In this document: piece by piece, positions 18,329-27,219 of the stretch | Layout: every line of letters starts with the position of its first letter | How positions within the stretch are numbered: position 1 is the first letter of the stretch | From: Paenibacillus durus | GTDB lineage: Bacteria > Bacillota > Bacilli > Paenibacillales > Paenibacillaceae | Direction: 5' to 3' | DNA: 64,000 nt | Assembly: GCF_000756615.1 (NCBI RefSeq) | Contig: NZ_CP009288.1 | Coordinates: 248,001-312,000, forward strand | Translations under genes and position numbers: made by a program | Notes under the pieces: model-generated | What the model was told of the DNA's origin: nothing | The model's input: only the letters and a program-made list of their open reading frames with translations | The model's database searches: none

Positions 18329-18628
18329 ATGAGTAACAAGGAAACCGATGAAATCGGCATTATCTACAAGGAGCGCAACGCCTTCGTTGTCCGTACGGAC
18401 GAGGGGCCGATCGGAGAAATTACCTACGTGCCAAAAGACGAGCATACCTGGGTAGCCGATCATACGTATGTGTCGCCTCATTACCGGGGAGGAAATATAG
18501 CCAAAAGGCTGTTAAATAGGCTTGCGGAGGAAGCGAGAGAGAAGGGGGTCAAAATTATACCCCAGTGCTCATATGTTGGTGTCCAGTTTAGAAGAAATCC
18601 GGAATATGAGGATGTATGGAAGCATTAG
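18329..18628 (+). CDS. Small GNAT-like N-acetyltransferase (YjdJ/COG2388 type)
   Basis: A 99-residue single-domain acetyltransferase-fold protein. AAGGAGG lies seven bases before the ATG. It has the compact pattern GEITYVPKDEHTWVADHTYVSPHYRGGNIAKRLLNRLAEEAREKGVKIIPQCSYVGVQFRRNPEYEDVW, typical of the short N-acetyltransferase_CG family, with the acetyl-CoA loop at YRGGNIAKRLL. These lack parts of a full GNAT fold; activity and substrate are poorly known. Divergent from the SLH protease across 334 bases, a stretch with AT-rich promoter-like DNA but no other gene that I can see. Confidence 0.85.
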   Translation: MSNKETDEIGIIYKERNAFVVRTDEGPIGEITYVPKDEHTWVADHTYVSPHYRGGNIAKRLLNRLAEEAREKGVKIIPQCSYVGVQFRRNPEYEDVWKH

Positions 18629-18674
18629 AAGTGAGCTTGAAATCAGGCAAATGCTACAGCGCAGTGGTAGGGTT

Positions 18675-18716
18675 AAAAAAGAAGCCATCTTTCCGCACTT
18701 AAGCGGAGGATGGCTT
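18675..18716. terminator. Bidirectional terminator between GNAT and helicase genes
   Basis: AAGCCATC..CCGC pairs with GCGG..GATGGCTT. A run of six A on the left gives a T tract for the leftward helicase transcript; TTTC follows on the right. Confidence 0.75.
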
Positions 18717-18740
18717 TCTGGCGCTTCGGGCCGGGAGCCG

Positions 18741-21700
18741 TCAGGCTTCCGACCATTCGCGCCGCAGGGTGAACAGATCCTTCAGGGCTTCGGTGGACAG
18801 TTCGGTAATCCAGCCCTCTGAGCTGGTAATGATACTGTCGCTAAGCTGCTGCTTGCTCTCCAGCATCTCGTCGATCCGCTCTTCCAATGTTCCGAGGGCA
18901 ATGAATTTATGCACCTGAACATCCCGAGTCTGGCCCATCCGGTAGGCGCGGTCCGTAGCCTGATTCTCCACGGCGGGGTTCCACCAGCGGTCAAAATGAA
19001 ACACATGGTTGGCTGCCGTCAGATTCAGGCCGACGCCGCCGGCCTTCAGGGACAGGATAAACACGGCGGGCCGCTGCGCCGTAAGTGAAGAAGGCGGATG
19101 CGGGCCGTCCGGAAAAGTGTCTTGCAGCTGTCCGTTCAGCGAAGAGGACGCGCGCATGATCGGCTGATCTCCGCCTGCGGAAGCGGGTGTTGCTATGCCT
19201 GACGGGATCAGAGGCGTTTCGCGTCCGGACTGAAAGTCTTCGATCATGCGGTCCCGCGCTGTTTTGGAGGTGCTTCCGTTCAGGTAGAGCACAGGCTCCC
19301 GCAGTTCCTCCCGCAGCACGCGCTGAAGCATCTGGCCCATGCCGACATATTGGGTGAAAATCAGGCAGCGCTCTCCCTCTTCGCGCAGCTCCCTGACCAT
19401 GGCGAGCAGCCGTTCAAGCTTGGCGGAGCGCTCGATCAGCAGGCCGGTATCCGCCGGTTCGTCAGCCGCTCCTTCGTGCGGCGCCGCTTCCTTGGTGATA
19501 AGCAGCGGGTGATCGCACAGCTGCTTGAGCCGGGTAAGCGCGCCGAGAATGGCGCCTTTGCGCTCGATGCCCTCGAGCTTGCGGATTTTATCCATCAGCT
19601 CGTTCACCGTCTGGTCGTAAAGTGCGGCCTGCTCGGCTGTCAGATGGACATAAGTCTTCATCTCGTTCTTGTCGGGCAGGTCGAGCTGAATGGACGGATC
19701 TTTCTTCTTGCGGCGCAGCATAAACGGCTTGATCAGCTTCCTGAGATCGGCTGTCCGCTTGGCGTCGCCGTCCTTCTCGATCGGATGGATGAACCGCTCC
19801 TGAAATGCGCGCAGCGGTCCGAGAAAGCCCGGCGTTATGAAATCGTATATCGACCACAGCTCCGCCAGCCGGTTCTCGATCGGCGTTCCGGTGAGCGCGA
19901 TCCGGTGCAAGGCGGGAAAGCTGCGGACGGCTAGCGACTGCTTGGTCTGGGCATTCTTGATGTTCTGCGCTTCATCCAGGCATAACGCCGACCAGGTGAA
20001 GCTTGCCAGCAGCTCCTGATCCAGCGCCGCCGTTGCATAGGACGTGAGCACAACGTCGGACCCGGCTGCGGCGGCTTGGAAGCTTTCCCCGCCAGGGCGG
20101 CTGCTCCCGTAATGGAGCATGACCGAGAGAGAAGGGGCGAACCGCTGCAGTTCCTTCTGCCAGTTGCCGAGCACCGAGGTTGGGCAGACGATGAGCGACG
20201 GCCTTAGGCCCTCCGGCCGCTCCATGAATTCCTCCTTCACGTGGAGCAAATAAGAGATCAGTTGGACGGTCTTGCCAAGACCCATATCGTCGGCAAGGCA
20301 GGCGCCCAGCCCGAAGCGGCGCAGGAAGGTGAGCCAGGCATAGCCCTCCAGCTGATACGAGCGCAGCTCGGCGTGCAGACCGGCGGGCGGTCCGGGCAGC
20401 GGCAGGGCCTCGCTGCCGCCAAGCTGCCCCATAAGCTTGACGAACTGCTCGTTCAGTTCGACCTCAAGCTGCAACCGGTTCGCCTCTTCGGAAACCGGGT
20501 CCGACGCTTCATCCCCGGCTTCCTCTTGTGTATTCAGCAGATGCAGCTGCAGGACGTCCTGGAAGGACAATCCCTGACGCTTGTCCATGCCATCCATCGC
20601 CCTGCGGATTTGGGCGAGCAGCGCGGGATCAAGCGGTACCCACTGGCCGTGGAAACGCACCAGACGTTCGCCCCGGGCGACCAGTGCCGCGAACTCTTCC
20701 TCCGTGAGGTCGGCGTCCCCTATTGAGATGCGCCAATCGAAGTCGATGATCGCATCCAGGCCCATCAGCGAGCGGCCGCTCCGGTTCTCGCTCTCCGGGC
20801 GGAGCTTCGCCCGCAGGCGCGGCTTCCTGCGGCTCGCCGCTTCCCACCAGGCCGGCAGCAGCACAAGCCAGCCTGCATCCAGCAGACGGCGGCTGTCCGC
20901 CGTCAGAAAGGTCCAGGCGGCCGCGCTGTCCAGCGGCCGGCCCAGCACGTCGCCGCCGCTGTCAAAGCGCCCTTCCGGCAGGCAGGCGCGCAGGCGCTCC
21001 AGCCAGCCGGAAGAGCGGCCAGCTACATGCGGCGACCACGCCGCGGGCCAGGCGCCATGGGCGGCGCCGTCCGCCGCCAGCTTCACAGGGACAAGCGCCG
21101 AAGCGTCGGCCTTGTCCTGCAGGACGAGCCGAATCCGCCAGGAGGATTCGGCTTTCCACGGCTCCAGCAGCTGGAGCGCGGGGCGGAACGGCGATACATC
21201 GGCCTTCCAGCCGATGGAGACAAGCCAGGCTTCCGCGTCCATGCCGGCTGCCGCCAGGCGCTTATGCTCGAAGAGCATCGGGTACTCGCGCCGCAGATCG
21301 GCGGCCTGTTCTTCCGTGCCGTAACAGCGCGCGGATACGGCGGCGGAGAAGGCCGCCCGGACGCCTGCCATGAGGCCGGTGTCATTCTTCAGCAGGTGAA
21401 GCGCGGCAAGCGCGTCCGGTGTGGCAATAGCCGCTCCGCCGCTCCACGCCCTGGCGCGGCCCGCGTCGTCAGCAGTATCCTGCGGCATGACTTCCGCCGC
21501 TTCCCGCACTCCAGTTTCCCGAGCGGACGCTTTCCGGCCCGCCGCTTCCGCCGCAGCCCGAAGAGCTCGGTCATCCCAGATCCACTCCAGCCGCCCCTCA
21601 CGGTATGCGGCAAGACTTGGCACATACTGCCCTTCCTCGAGACAAAATTCCAGACTTGGGGCCAGATCGGCGAGCGGTGCCGCTTCGCCGTCCCATGACC

Positions 21701-21959
21701 AGCCGATATGCGACAGCAGCTGCCCGTCGGCGAAGAAGGACAGGACCTGTTCGGCGGGCAGAACGACCAGTTCGATCTCTCCGGCTTTGTGAATAGCCAG
21801 CTCGGTACCGTAGAACGACTCCTCGTGCCAGGCAAAGAGCAGCTGCTTCAAAGTCATACCAGGAAGGCCGTATCCGTCATCCGTCAAGCCGTACAACAGC
21901 GCGTCTCCGTATTCGCTCAGTCCGATCCGGACCGCAATATTCCGCAATTGTCCGTTCAT
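18741..21959 (-). CDS. SWI2/SNF2-family helicase (YwqA-like)
   Basis: A 1072-residue DNA translocase-type ATPase. The N-terminal half is the SNF2 helicase-associated region; the motor has Walker A in LADDMGLGKTVQ (about 555-565), motif II as DEAQ (LCLDEAQNIKN, about 660), motif III TGTPIENRLAELWSI and motif VI QATDRAYRMGQT near residue 1020. Within the second RecA lobe, between IEDFQSG and VFILSLKAGGVGLNL, lies a Pro/Ser/Gly-rich insertion of about 45 residues (about 912-958) not usual for the family. The gene overlaps the SWIM-protein gene by four bases (ATGA), so they are translationally coupled. Bacterial homologues (B. subtilis YwqA, next to YwqB) have no firmly known function; remodelling of protein-DNA or RNA polymerase complexes is plausible. 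Confidence 0.92.
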   Translation of the reverse strand: MNGQLRNIAVRIGLSEYGDALLYGLTDDGYGLPGMTLKQLLFAWHEESFYGTELAIHKAGEIELVVLPAEQVLSFFADGQLLSHIGWSWDGEAAPLADLAPSLEFCLEEGQYVPSLAAYREGRLEWIWDDRALRAAAEAAGRKASARETGVREAAEVMPQDTADDAGRARAWSGGAAIATPDALAALHLLKNDTGLMAGVRAAFSAAVSARCYGTEEQAADLRREYPMLFEHKRLAAAGMDAEAWLVSIGWKADVSPFRPALQLLEPWKAESSWRIRLVLQDKADASALVPVKLAADGAAHGAWPAAWSPHVAGRSSGWLERLRACLPEGRFDSGGDVLGRPLDSAAAWTFLTADSRRLLDAGWLVLLPAWWEAASRRKPRLRAKLRPESENRSGRSLMGLDAIIDFDWRISIGDADLTEEEFAALVARGERLVRFHGQWVPLDPALLAQIRRAMDGMDKRQGLSFQDVLQLHLLNTQEEAGDEASDPVSEEANRLQLEVELNEQFVKLMGQLGGSEALPLPGPPAGLHAELRSYQLEGYAWLTFLRRFGLGACLADDMGLGKTVQLISYLLHVKEEFMERPEGLRPSLIVCPTSVLGNWQKELQRFAPSLSVMLHYGSSRPGGESFQAAAAGSDVVLTSYATAALDQELLASFTWSALCLDEAQNIKNAQTKQSLAVRSFPALHRIALTGTPIENRLAELWSIYDFITPGFLGPLRAFQERFIHPIEKDGDAKRTADLRKLIKPFMLRRKKKDPSIQLDLPDKNEMKTYVHLTAEQAALYDQTVNELMDKIRKLEGIERKGAILGALTRLKQLCDHPLLITKEAAPHEGAADEPADTGLLIERSAKLERLLAMVRELREEGERCLIFTQYVGMGQMLQRVLREELREPVLYLNGSTSKTARDRMIEDFQSGRETPLIPSGIATPASAGGDQPIMRASSSLNGQLQDTFPDGPHPPSSLTAQRPAVFILSLKAGGVGLNLTAANHVFHFDRWWNPAVENQATDRAYRMGQTRDVQVHKFIALGTLEERIDEMLESKQQLSDSIITSSEGWITELSTEALKDLFTLRREWSEA

Positions 21960-23833
21960 GGTGTCAGCTTTCCTTTCCGAAGCTCTTCTTGCAGCGCTCT
22001 AAGCCGGCTGTGGCGGGCAGTGAAAGAGCCGAGAAAATGCTCAAAGCGCTCCTCTGCTTTCATTTTCTTATACAGCTTGTTTAGCCGCTTCAGCAGCTTT
22101 ACCGCCGCTTTGTAGCTGCTTCTGTTCTTCTCCGAGACATGCCGCTCGACCGCCTGATGATAGAAGGGAAGCAGCAGCTCCGGCGCATTCTTCTCTATCG
22201 GCTGAAGCTCCCGCACCCGGAAGTCCGCAGGGTCCCTGCCGGAGCTGAGCTGGTAATCCATCCACTCGCGCCAGCGGCCGTGAGCCAGCAGCATCTCTTC
22301 GTAAATGCCGCCGCTTAAAGGAAGCATGTCTGCCAGTACACGCCACATTTGCGGCTCGGCGCCCGGCAGAAGCCGGATAGCCTCCTCCCAGTGCCGCGCG
22401 TAGCTGTCAAGGCTATGACGGCGATGTCCTTGCAGCAGTTCGCCAGCCTCCGTAAGCCAGCTCACAAGCCGCTGCGCTTCCCCGGCTTCCGATAAAGGCT
22501 CCCAGAAAATATCCAGCCCTTCCGGAAGGAATCCCGGCCGTTTAGCCGCTTCCCGAAGCAGGCTTAGGGCCTCGCCGTCTTCGGACAGGCAGAAATGCAT
22601 CCAGGCCCGGGCGGTCAGCAGGGGCTGCCGGGACGGAGCCGCCGCCCGATTGTCTTCCTCCCCTTCCAGCCGCCGCAGTTCTTCTTCGAACAGCGCAGTA
22701 TTGCGCATTTCTGGAATAATCCATTTTCTCCACAGCAAATAATAAAGAGTAGAATAGAAGGCCTGCTCCTTTGATTCTGCTAGCAGCGCCCGCCGGAGAA
22801 CCCCCAGCGTGTCCAATATGCGGTTCCACTGCTCCGGCTTGGAGGGGGGGGACGGTTCCGTATTAAAGAAGTGCTCGATATCATCCTGAAGCTCCGTTAC
22901 GGCCAGGTGGGTGTAGTATCCGAGCGAAGGCGTGAACGTCCCGGTCTTTCCAGCCACCCGGGCGGTCAGCGTTTCCAGAACAAAGAGACGGGCATGCAAG
23001 CCGAACAGCTTCTCGAGTTCTGGGGACAAGGGCGGCTTGATACGAAGGATTGCCGCGAGCGCTTCATCTGCATATTGCGGGTTCCGGGTCTCTCCGGCCA
23101 GAGGGGATACACAACGGGCGAACAGTTCATGCCACTCGGCGACGTTCATGACCGGGACGAGGCGGCCTTGCTCCTTCAAGGCATCCAGGCGGCTGCGCAG
23201 GGCTTCGCCTTCCGCTCCGCTGCTGCCAGGCCTGCCGCTGCTTCTGTCACCGCCCATTCTATTGTCCATTCTTCCGCTACGGACCGATCCTCCGGGATAC
23301 CCTGCTTCCCCTCTATCAGGATAGCTTTCCCCTCTATCGTCAGCGTTCGTCACGTTACTGCTTTTTGAACCGCCACCGCTATCTGGCTCGCTGTTTCCGG
23401 CGGCCAGGGTACCGGAAGCCGAGCTGTCGTGCTGTATGCCGCTTGATCTGCTCCCGGCGTCAGGTACGGCGCGAGCGGAGTTCATTACCGCCCTAACCTG
23501 GGCGGACGACTTGGCGTTAGCCAGCAGTTGAACTGGCCGGCCCTGTGCTCCGGCGTAGTCCATCAGGACGGCCGCCATATGCTTGCAAGGCCCGAGGACG
23601 GGGCAGCTGCAGCTGCTGATCGGGAGAGCGCCGAGAATAATCTCGACACTGTAACGTTCTTTTCCGTCAACGAAGGCCGTGACGAGTCCGGGAGATGCGG
23701 CTGTCAATCCGGAAACCCGGTTTTGCTTATAATATTGGAATCCCCGTTTAAGGGTCAGGTCGTCAAAATAATACGCCGTATCTTGGATGAGCCTAGCCCA
23801 CCCGGCGTCATCGAGGGCAGGTATCGATGGCAT
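21956..23833 (-). CDS. SWIM zinc-finger protein, helicase partner (YwqB-like)
   Basis: A 625-residue protein with an N-terminal SWIM motif: Cys75-x-Cys77-x5-Cys83-x-His85 in SSCSCPVLGPCKHMAAVLMDYAG, a zinc-binding module that can contact DNA or protein. A low-complexity Gly/Ser/Asp/Arg-rich linker follows (about 120-210), then a long helical region rich in Leu/Trp/Arg resembling TPR-like repeats. AGGAG lies ten bases before ATG. It is the first gene of a two-gene operon and its stop overlaps the helicase start. Adjacent SWIM plus SNF2 proteins recur in Bacillales and other phyla, arguing for a physical complex; the biochemical task is unknown. Confidence 0.88.
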   Translation of the reverse strand: MPSIPALDDAGWARLIQDTAYYFDDLTLKRGFQYYKQNRVSGLTAASPGLVTAFVDGKERYSVEIILGALPISSCSCPVLGPCKHMAAVLMDYAGAQGRPVQLLANAKSSAQVRAVMNSARAVPDAGSRSSGIQHDSSASGTLAAGNSEPDSGGGSKSSNVTNADDRGESYPDRGEAGYPGGSVRSGRMDNRMGGDRSSGRPGSSGAEGEALRSRLDALKEQGRLVPVMNVAEWHELFARCVSPLAGETRNPQYADEALAAILRIKPPLSPELEKLFGLHARLFVLETLTARVAGKTGTFTPSLGYYTHLAVTELQDDIEHFFNTEPSPPSKPEQWNRILDTLGVLRRALLAESKEQAFYSTLYYLLWRKWIIPEMRNTALFEEELRRLEGEEDNRAAAPSRQPLLTARAWMHFCLSEDGEALSLLREAAKRPGFLPEGLDIFWEPLSEAGEAQRLVSWLTEAGELLQGHRRHSLDSYARHWEEAIRLLPGAEPQMWRVLADMLPLSGGIYEEMLLAHGRWREWMDYQLSSGRDPADFRVRELQPIEKNAPELLLPFYHQAVERHVSEKNRSSYKAAVKLLKRLNKLYKKMKAEERFEHFLGSFTARHSRLRALQEELRKGKLTP

Positions 23834-23897
23834 GTCGGTTATTCTCCTGTAAGCCTATAGTGAATTAATTATATCATTTCTGCTTCTGCGAGTCAGA

Positions 23898-24000
23898 CCC
23901 AAGAAGAAACGGCTTCGCCGTCCCCGCAGGAGGAGGGCATCCATTTCTCGTAGAAATATAAGACAAAATAATAAGCGCTCAGCTTATAAATTCTTATATT
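23898..24000 (-). repeat. Dispersed intergenic folded repeat, copy A
   Basis: About 103 bp that align end to end, in inverted orientation, with copy B (34881-34987). Shared landmarks: CCCAAGAAGAAACGGC, GCCGTCC, GGAGGGCATCC, TTTCTCGTAGAAATATAAGAC and a closing TTCTTATATT. AATATAAGA and TCTTATATT arms can form a stem, and the AAACGGC/GCCGT part a second one. Confidence 0.8.
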
Positions 24001-24005
24001 TGGGC

Positions 24006-24028
24006 AAAAAGACACCCGCGAAGGTGTC
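24006..24028 (-). terminator. Terminator of the GGDEF gene
   Basis: On the leftward transcript GGACACC-TTCGCG-GGTGTC is followed by TTTTT, 36 bases after the cyclase stop. Confidence 0.85.
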
Positions 24029-24063
24029 CTTGGTTTGAAATATATATCCGCCCCGAAAAAGCT

Positions 24064-26325
24064 CTAAGCGAAGTTCTCCGTGATTCCAAATTCCTTCACA
24101 CAGTTTCGGCCGCTCTCTTTGGCTTTGTACAGCGCTTGATCCGCCTGATCGATAAGCAATGTAATGCCGCTTGTGTCCGGTGAGGCCGATGCGACGCCTA
24201 AGCTGATCGTGTACCGGATGCTGCCCGCTTGCTCGAGCTGGACGGGAGACGCCGAGATGCTTTTCCGCATAATCTCTGCCAAGCGGTACGCCTGATCGGC
24301 TGCGGTACCGGGAAGCAGGATTACGAATTCCTCGCCTCCGTACCGGCCGATAATGCCGCGGGGCTGAGCCAATTCGGCGAGCAGTCTCGCCGTTTCCTGA
24401 ATAACCTTGTCACCCGCAAAATGGCCATACCGGTCATTGATGCTCTTAAAGTGGTCGATATCGACCATGATCAGCGACAAAGGCTTGTCCATGCTCCAGC
24501 ATTGGGACAAGTGCCTGTTGGCCAGACTCATAAAATAGCTGCGGTTATACACCCCTGTCAGACCGTCCGTTGAGGCCATCCGGTTGATCTCCGAGAACAG
24601 GCGGGCATTTTCAATGGAGATGCCGACCTGCCCGGCAAAATCGCGGAGGATTTCTCTTTCGCTCTCAGCAAAGTTCCTGAAGGAATAGCTGTACAGCACG
24701 ATCAGACCCAGCACACGGTCGCGGTACAGGACCGGGATTCCGATACAGGTTTTGAAGCCTGGGCTCAGGCGGCGGGAGGATACACCCGGATCGGAGTGGA
24801 GCACCGGCCTTTTTTCACGGATCAACGCGCCGAAGAACGGTTCCGTTTCAAGCTCCGTCAGGTGCAGACCTTCCCACATTCCGCTGCCAACCGAGGTATT
24901 CAGTACGTACCCCTCCCCGTTCTTTAACAGAATAAAGCCGTTCTCGCAGTCTGTTATATCGGAAAGGCTGATCAGAGTGTAATGAAGAAGCTTGTCTAAA
25001 TCATAAGTAGAAGTCAGCTTTTTCGTCGTTTCATGCAGGCTCTTGAGCAGAATTCCCTGCTTCTCTTCCAGAAGTTTTTCTTGCTTGATAAGGTTAAACC
25101 GGTCCGCCAGTGCTACTGACAGGAGAATGGTCTCGGCCACCGAGCCGAACCGTACAGAATACAGCGACAGAAAGTTCAAGGGAAGCAGCTTGTAAGCAGC
25201 CAAAATATTTAGTGTGGAGCCCGCAAACAGAACCAGCCATGAAAAAATATAGAAAAAGACAGACCGCATCCGAAACCGCACGGCAGCTATCGCCGACAGG
25301 CAGAGCAAAATGCTGGCGGACGCAAGGTAGACGGCTAATTTGGTGCATAAGCCCGGCGGCATAAATATCATACTAGGCAGCGTCAGAACAAGTCCGGTAA
25401 TAAAGGCGCAAATCACTTTGTCCACTCGCGGCGAATATTTAGGAACCGACAGAAAGGTTCGTGAGAACGCGCATGTGAACAGACAGGTCAACACGATAAA
25501 GACGGGATTGGACTTCAGCTCCCAAGCGGGATGCCCCGGCCATAAATATTGGTAGGCGAATCCGTCCCAAACGGCCTGCATGATTGCAAAAGAAACGATA
25601 AAGAGCACATAGTACAGATAAACCCTGTCCCTAATCGACACAAAAAGAAAGCTGTTGTAAAGCGCCATTGCGAACATAATCCCATAATACATGCCAAGCA
25701 GAAGACCCGAGCGCTGCTCCCTTTCGATAAAGCTCTGTGTCTCCCACAGCTTCATTGGAAGCTGAAGATAACTGTCGGTTTGAATCTGAAAATACAGCCG
25801 CTGCCCGGATTCGGGGGGGAACGAAAGTTCGAAAATAAAATTTCGATGGTTGAAGGTTCGCTCATTAAAAGGCAGACTTCTTCCTGTTCGGGTCTGGCGC
25901 AAAAAATGGCGTTCATCATCGAACTGGTACAGGGTCACCCGGCTGAGCTGGGGTTTACTGAGTTCAAGCAGAAGCTCTCTTGCCTTGGAAGAGGCATTGA
26001 ACAGGTCCAGCTTGACCCAATAGGTTGAACCTTTAATCGAGCCGCTGAGTCCGCTGGTCTTGTACGGCATGAATAACGAATCCATTGCCGGACTTGCAAC
26101 ATCCTTGATCGTGAGCTGTCCGTCTTTGTCCTCCCATATTTTTAAATCGTCCTGAAGATCCGTATTTGTACGGAGGCTGCCGGTTCCGGCGACCTCTTCC
26201 ATACGGGCCGACTCCACCGTCTGGCTCAGCATAAGCAGAGCGATGACCAGTCCGAACACGAGCAATCCCATCCGGCCTATACGGAATTTTGAAGCTGCCG
26301 AAGATGCAGTTAATGTGGCCTTCAT
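24064..26325 (-). CDS. Membrane diguanylate cyclase: 7TMR-DISM, GAF, GGDEF
   Basis: A 753-residue cyclase that should make c-di-GMP from two GTP. Order: N-terminal membrane anchor (20-37), extracellular 7TMR-DISM beta domain (about 60-200, carbohydrate-like fold), seven membrane helices (about 205-400), short coiled coil, GAF domain (about 430-580) and GGDEF domain with an intact active site GRYGGEEF (663-667), preceded by STDGLTGVYNRSYF and DIDHFKSINDRYGH. The allosteric inhibitory RxxD motif that normally sits five residues before GGEEF is replaced by QPRG, so product feedback should be lost. The gene lies nine bases after the amidase-like gene, forming an operon, and is followed by a terminator. 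Confidence 0.93.
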   Translation of the reverse strand: MKATLTASSAASKFRIGRMGLLVFGLVIALLMLSQTVESARMEEVAGTGSLRTNTDLQDDLKIWEDKDGQLTIKDVASPAMDSLFMPYKTSGLSGSIKGSTYWVKLDLFNASSKARELLLELSKPQLSRVTLYQFDDERHFLRQTRTGRSLPFNERTFNHRNFIFELSFPPESGQRLYFQIQTDSYLQLPMKLWETQSFIEREQRSGLLLGMYYGIMFAMALYNSFLFVSIRDRVYLYYVLFIVSFAIMQAVWDGFAYQYLWPGHPAWELKSNPVFIVLTCLFTCAFSRTFLSVPKYSPRVDKVICAFITGLVLTLPSMIFMPPGLCTKLAVYLASASILLCLSAIAAVRFRMRSVFFYIFSWLVLFAGSTLNILAAYKLLPLNFLSLYSVRFGSVAETILLSVALADRFNLIKQEKLLEEKQGILLKSLHETTKKLTSTYDLDKLLHYTLISLSDITDCENGFILLKNGEGYVLNTSVGSGMWEGLHLTELETEPFFGALIREKRPVLHSDPGVSSRRLSPGFKTCIGIPVLYRDRVLGLIVLYSYSFRNFAESEREILRDFAGQVGISIENARLFSEINRMASTDGLTGVYNRSYFMSLANRHLSQCWSMDKPLSLIMVDIDHFKSINDRYGHFAGDKVIQETARLLAELAQPRGIIGRYGGEEFVILLPGTAADQAYRLAEIMRKSISASPVQLEQAGSIRYTISLGVASASPDTSGITLLIDQADQALYKAKESGRNCVKEFGITENFA

Positions 26326-26334
26326 TTTCTTCGG

Positions 26335-26976
26335 TCAGGTGGACGATTTGATGCCGGTGAGATCGATTTCGATTTCTTCCCTGAATGAGCCTTTAAGCAG
26401 CGGCAGATGTCCGTCCGAGGAGAAATCGCTCGGCATAAATCCGTTGATAACGGCATTTGGATCGAGCAGGCCCATCTTGATGTAAGACTCGGCAACAAGC
26501 TCGCTGCAGGTATAGTTATCCAGTTTGGAACGAATCTTGAAGATCCGCCCTTCAAGGACCTCCAGTATCATTTCCCATTCGCCGGGGTTCGGGATGCCAT
26601 GCAGCTCCGTAAACAGGGCGAGCAGGCTCGAAATCATCTCTTCGCTCCGCTCAACTTCGAGCGGTCTTACGGCGTATCGGGGCGGAACATAAGGGGTGAC
26701 ATCGCTTCCATAGGTTTCCAGCCTTTTCTGCAAATCAACCAGCTTCGGCCCCGTGAGATGATCGTTCATTAAGACGTCCGGCAGATTCGTCAAAGCCGTA
26801 GATTCCCACAAGAGCGGAGCCTCAAGCTCGGGAATCCGCACAACCATGGCGACATGGGACCAGAGGCTGCCTTCCAGTTTTTCGACAAGCTTGCTGATTT
26901 CATATTGTCCGCTGAACAGAATCAAATCGCCCGTCCGCAGCTCCGATTGTATTTCCAAATATGGTATTTTTTGCAT
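26335..26976 (-). CDS. Permuted NlpC/P60 (YiiX-like) papain-fold hydrolase
   Basis: The start is ATG 26976, with GGGAGAG nine bases upstream; codons further upstream in frame have no site. The 213-residue protein has the circularly permuted NlpC/P60 arrangement: TGDLILFSGQYEISKLVEKLEGSLWSHVAMVV carries the catalytic His, and the nucleophile Cys lies later in DNYTCSELVAESYIKMGLL. No signal peptide is seen, so it probably acts in the cytoplasm. Such YiiX/YebB-like enzymes are thought to cleave amide or ester bonds in lipids or small peptides rather than bulk wall. It is directly followed by the GGDEF gene, so the two are co-expressed; a functional link to c-di-GMP signalling is inference. Confidence 0.78.
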   Translation of the reverse strand: MQKIPYLEIQSELRTGDLILFSGQYEISKLVEKLEGSLWSHVAMVVRIPELEAPLLWESTALTNLPDVLMNDHLTGPKLVDLQKRLETYGSDVTPYVPPRYAVRPLEVERSEEMISSLLALFTELHGIPNPGEWEMILEVLEGRIFKIRSKLDNYTCSELVAESYIKMGLLDPNAVINGFMPSDFSSDGHLPLLKGSFREEIEIDLTGIKSST

Positions 26977-27151
26977 GTTATCTCTCCCAGAGTAGGTTTG
27001 ATCCTTTGTTCTTTCATAAGAACGTATTCGACGGCATGGAACAATAATCCTGTTAGATTGTAAGAAAAACGAGATTTTTATCACAGTGCCCCGTCGAATC
27101 GGATCGAATTTTGCTGCCTGTGAAGCCTCAGGATGAGAACGTTTTTACGCG

Positions 27152-27194
27152 AAACGGCTGCGCCCCCAACATTTGGGCGGCGCAGCCGTTTTTT
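27152..27194. terminator. Strong GC hairpin between amidase and exporter genes
   Basis: AAACGGCTGCGCC pairs perfectly with GGCGCAGCCGTTT, with inner CCCAA/TTGGG. T6 follows on the plus strand and only GTTTCG on the minus strand. It lies 26 bases beyond the exporter stop, so it probably ends that leftward transcript and insulates the reverse direction. Confidence 0.65.
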
Positions 27195-27219
27195 GCGCAA
27201 TGCTATGGCTATGGGAAGA

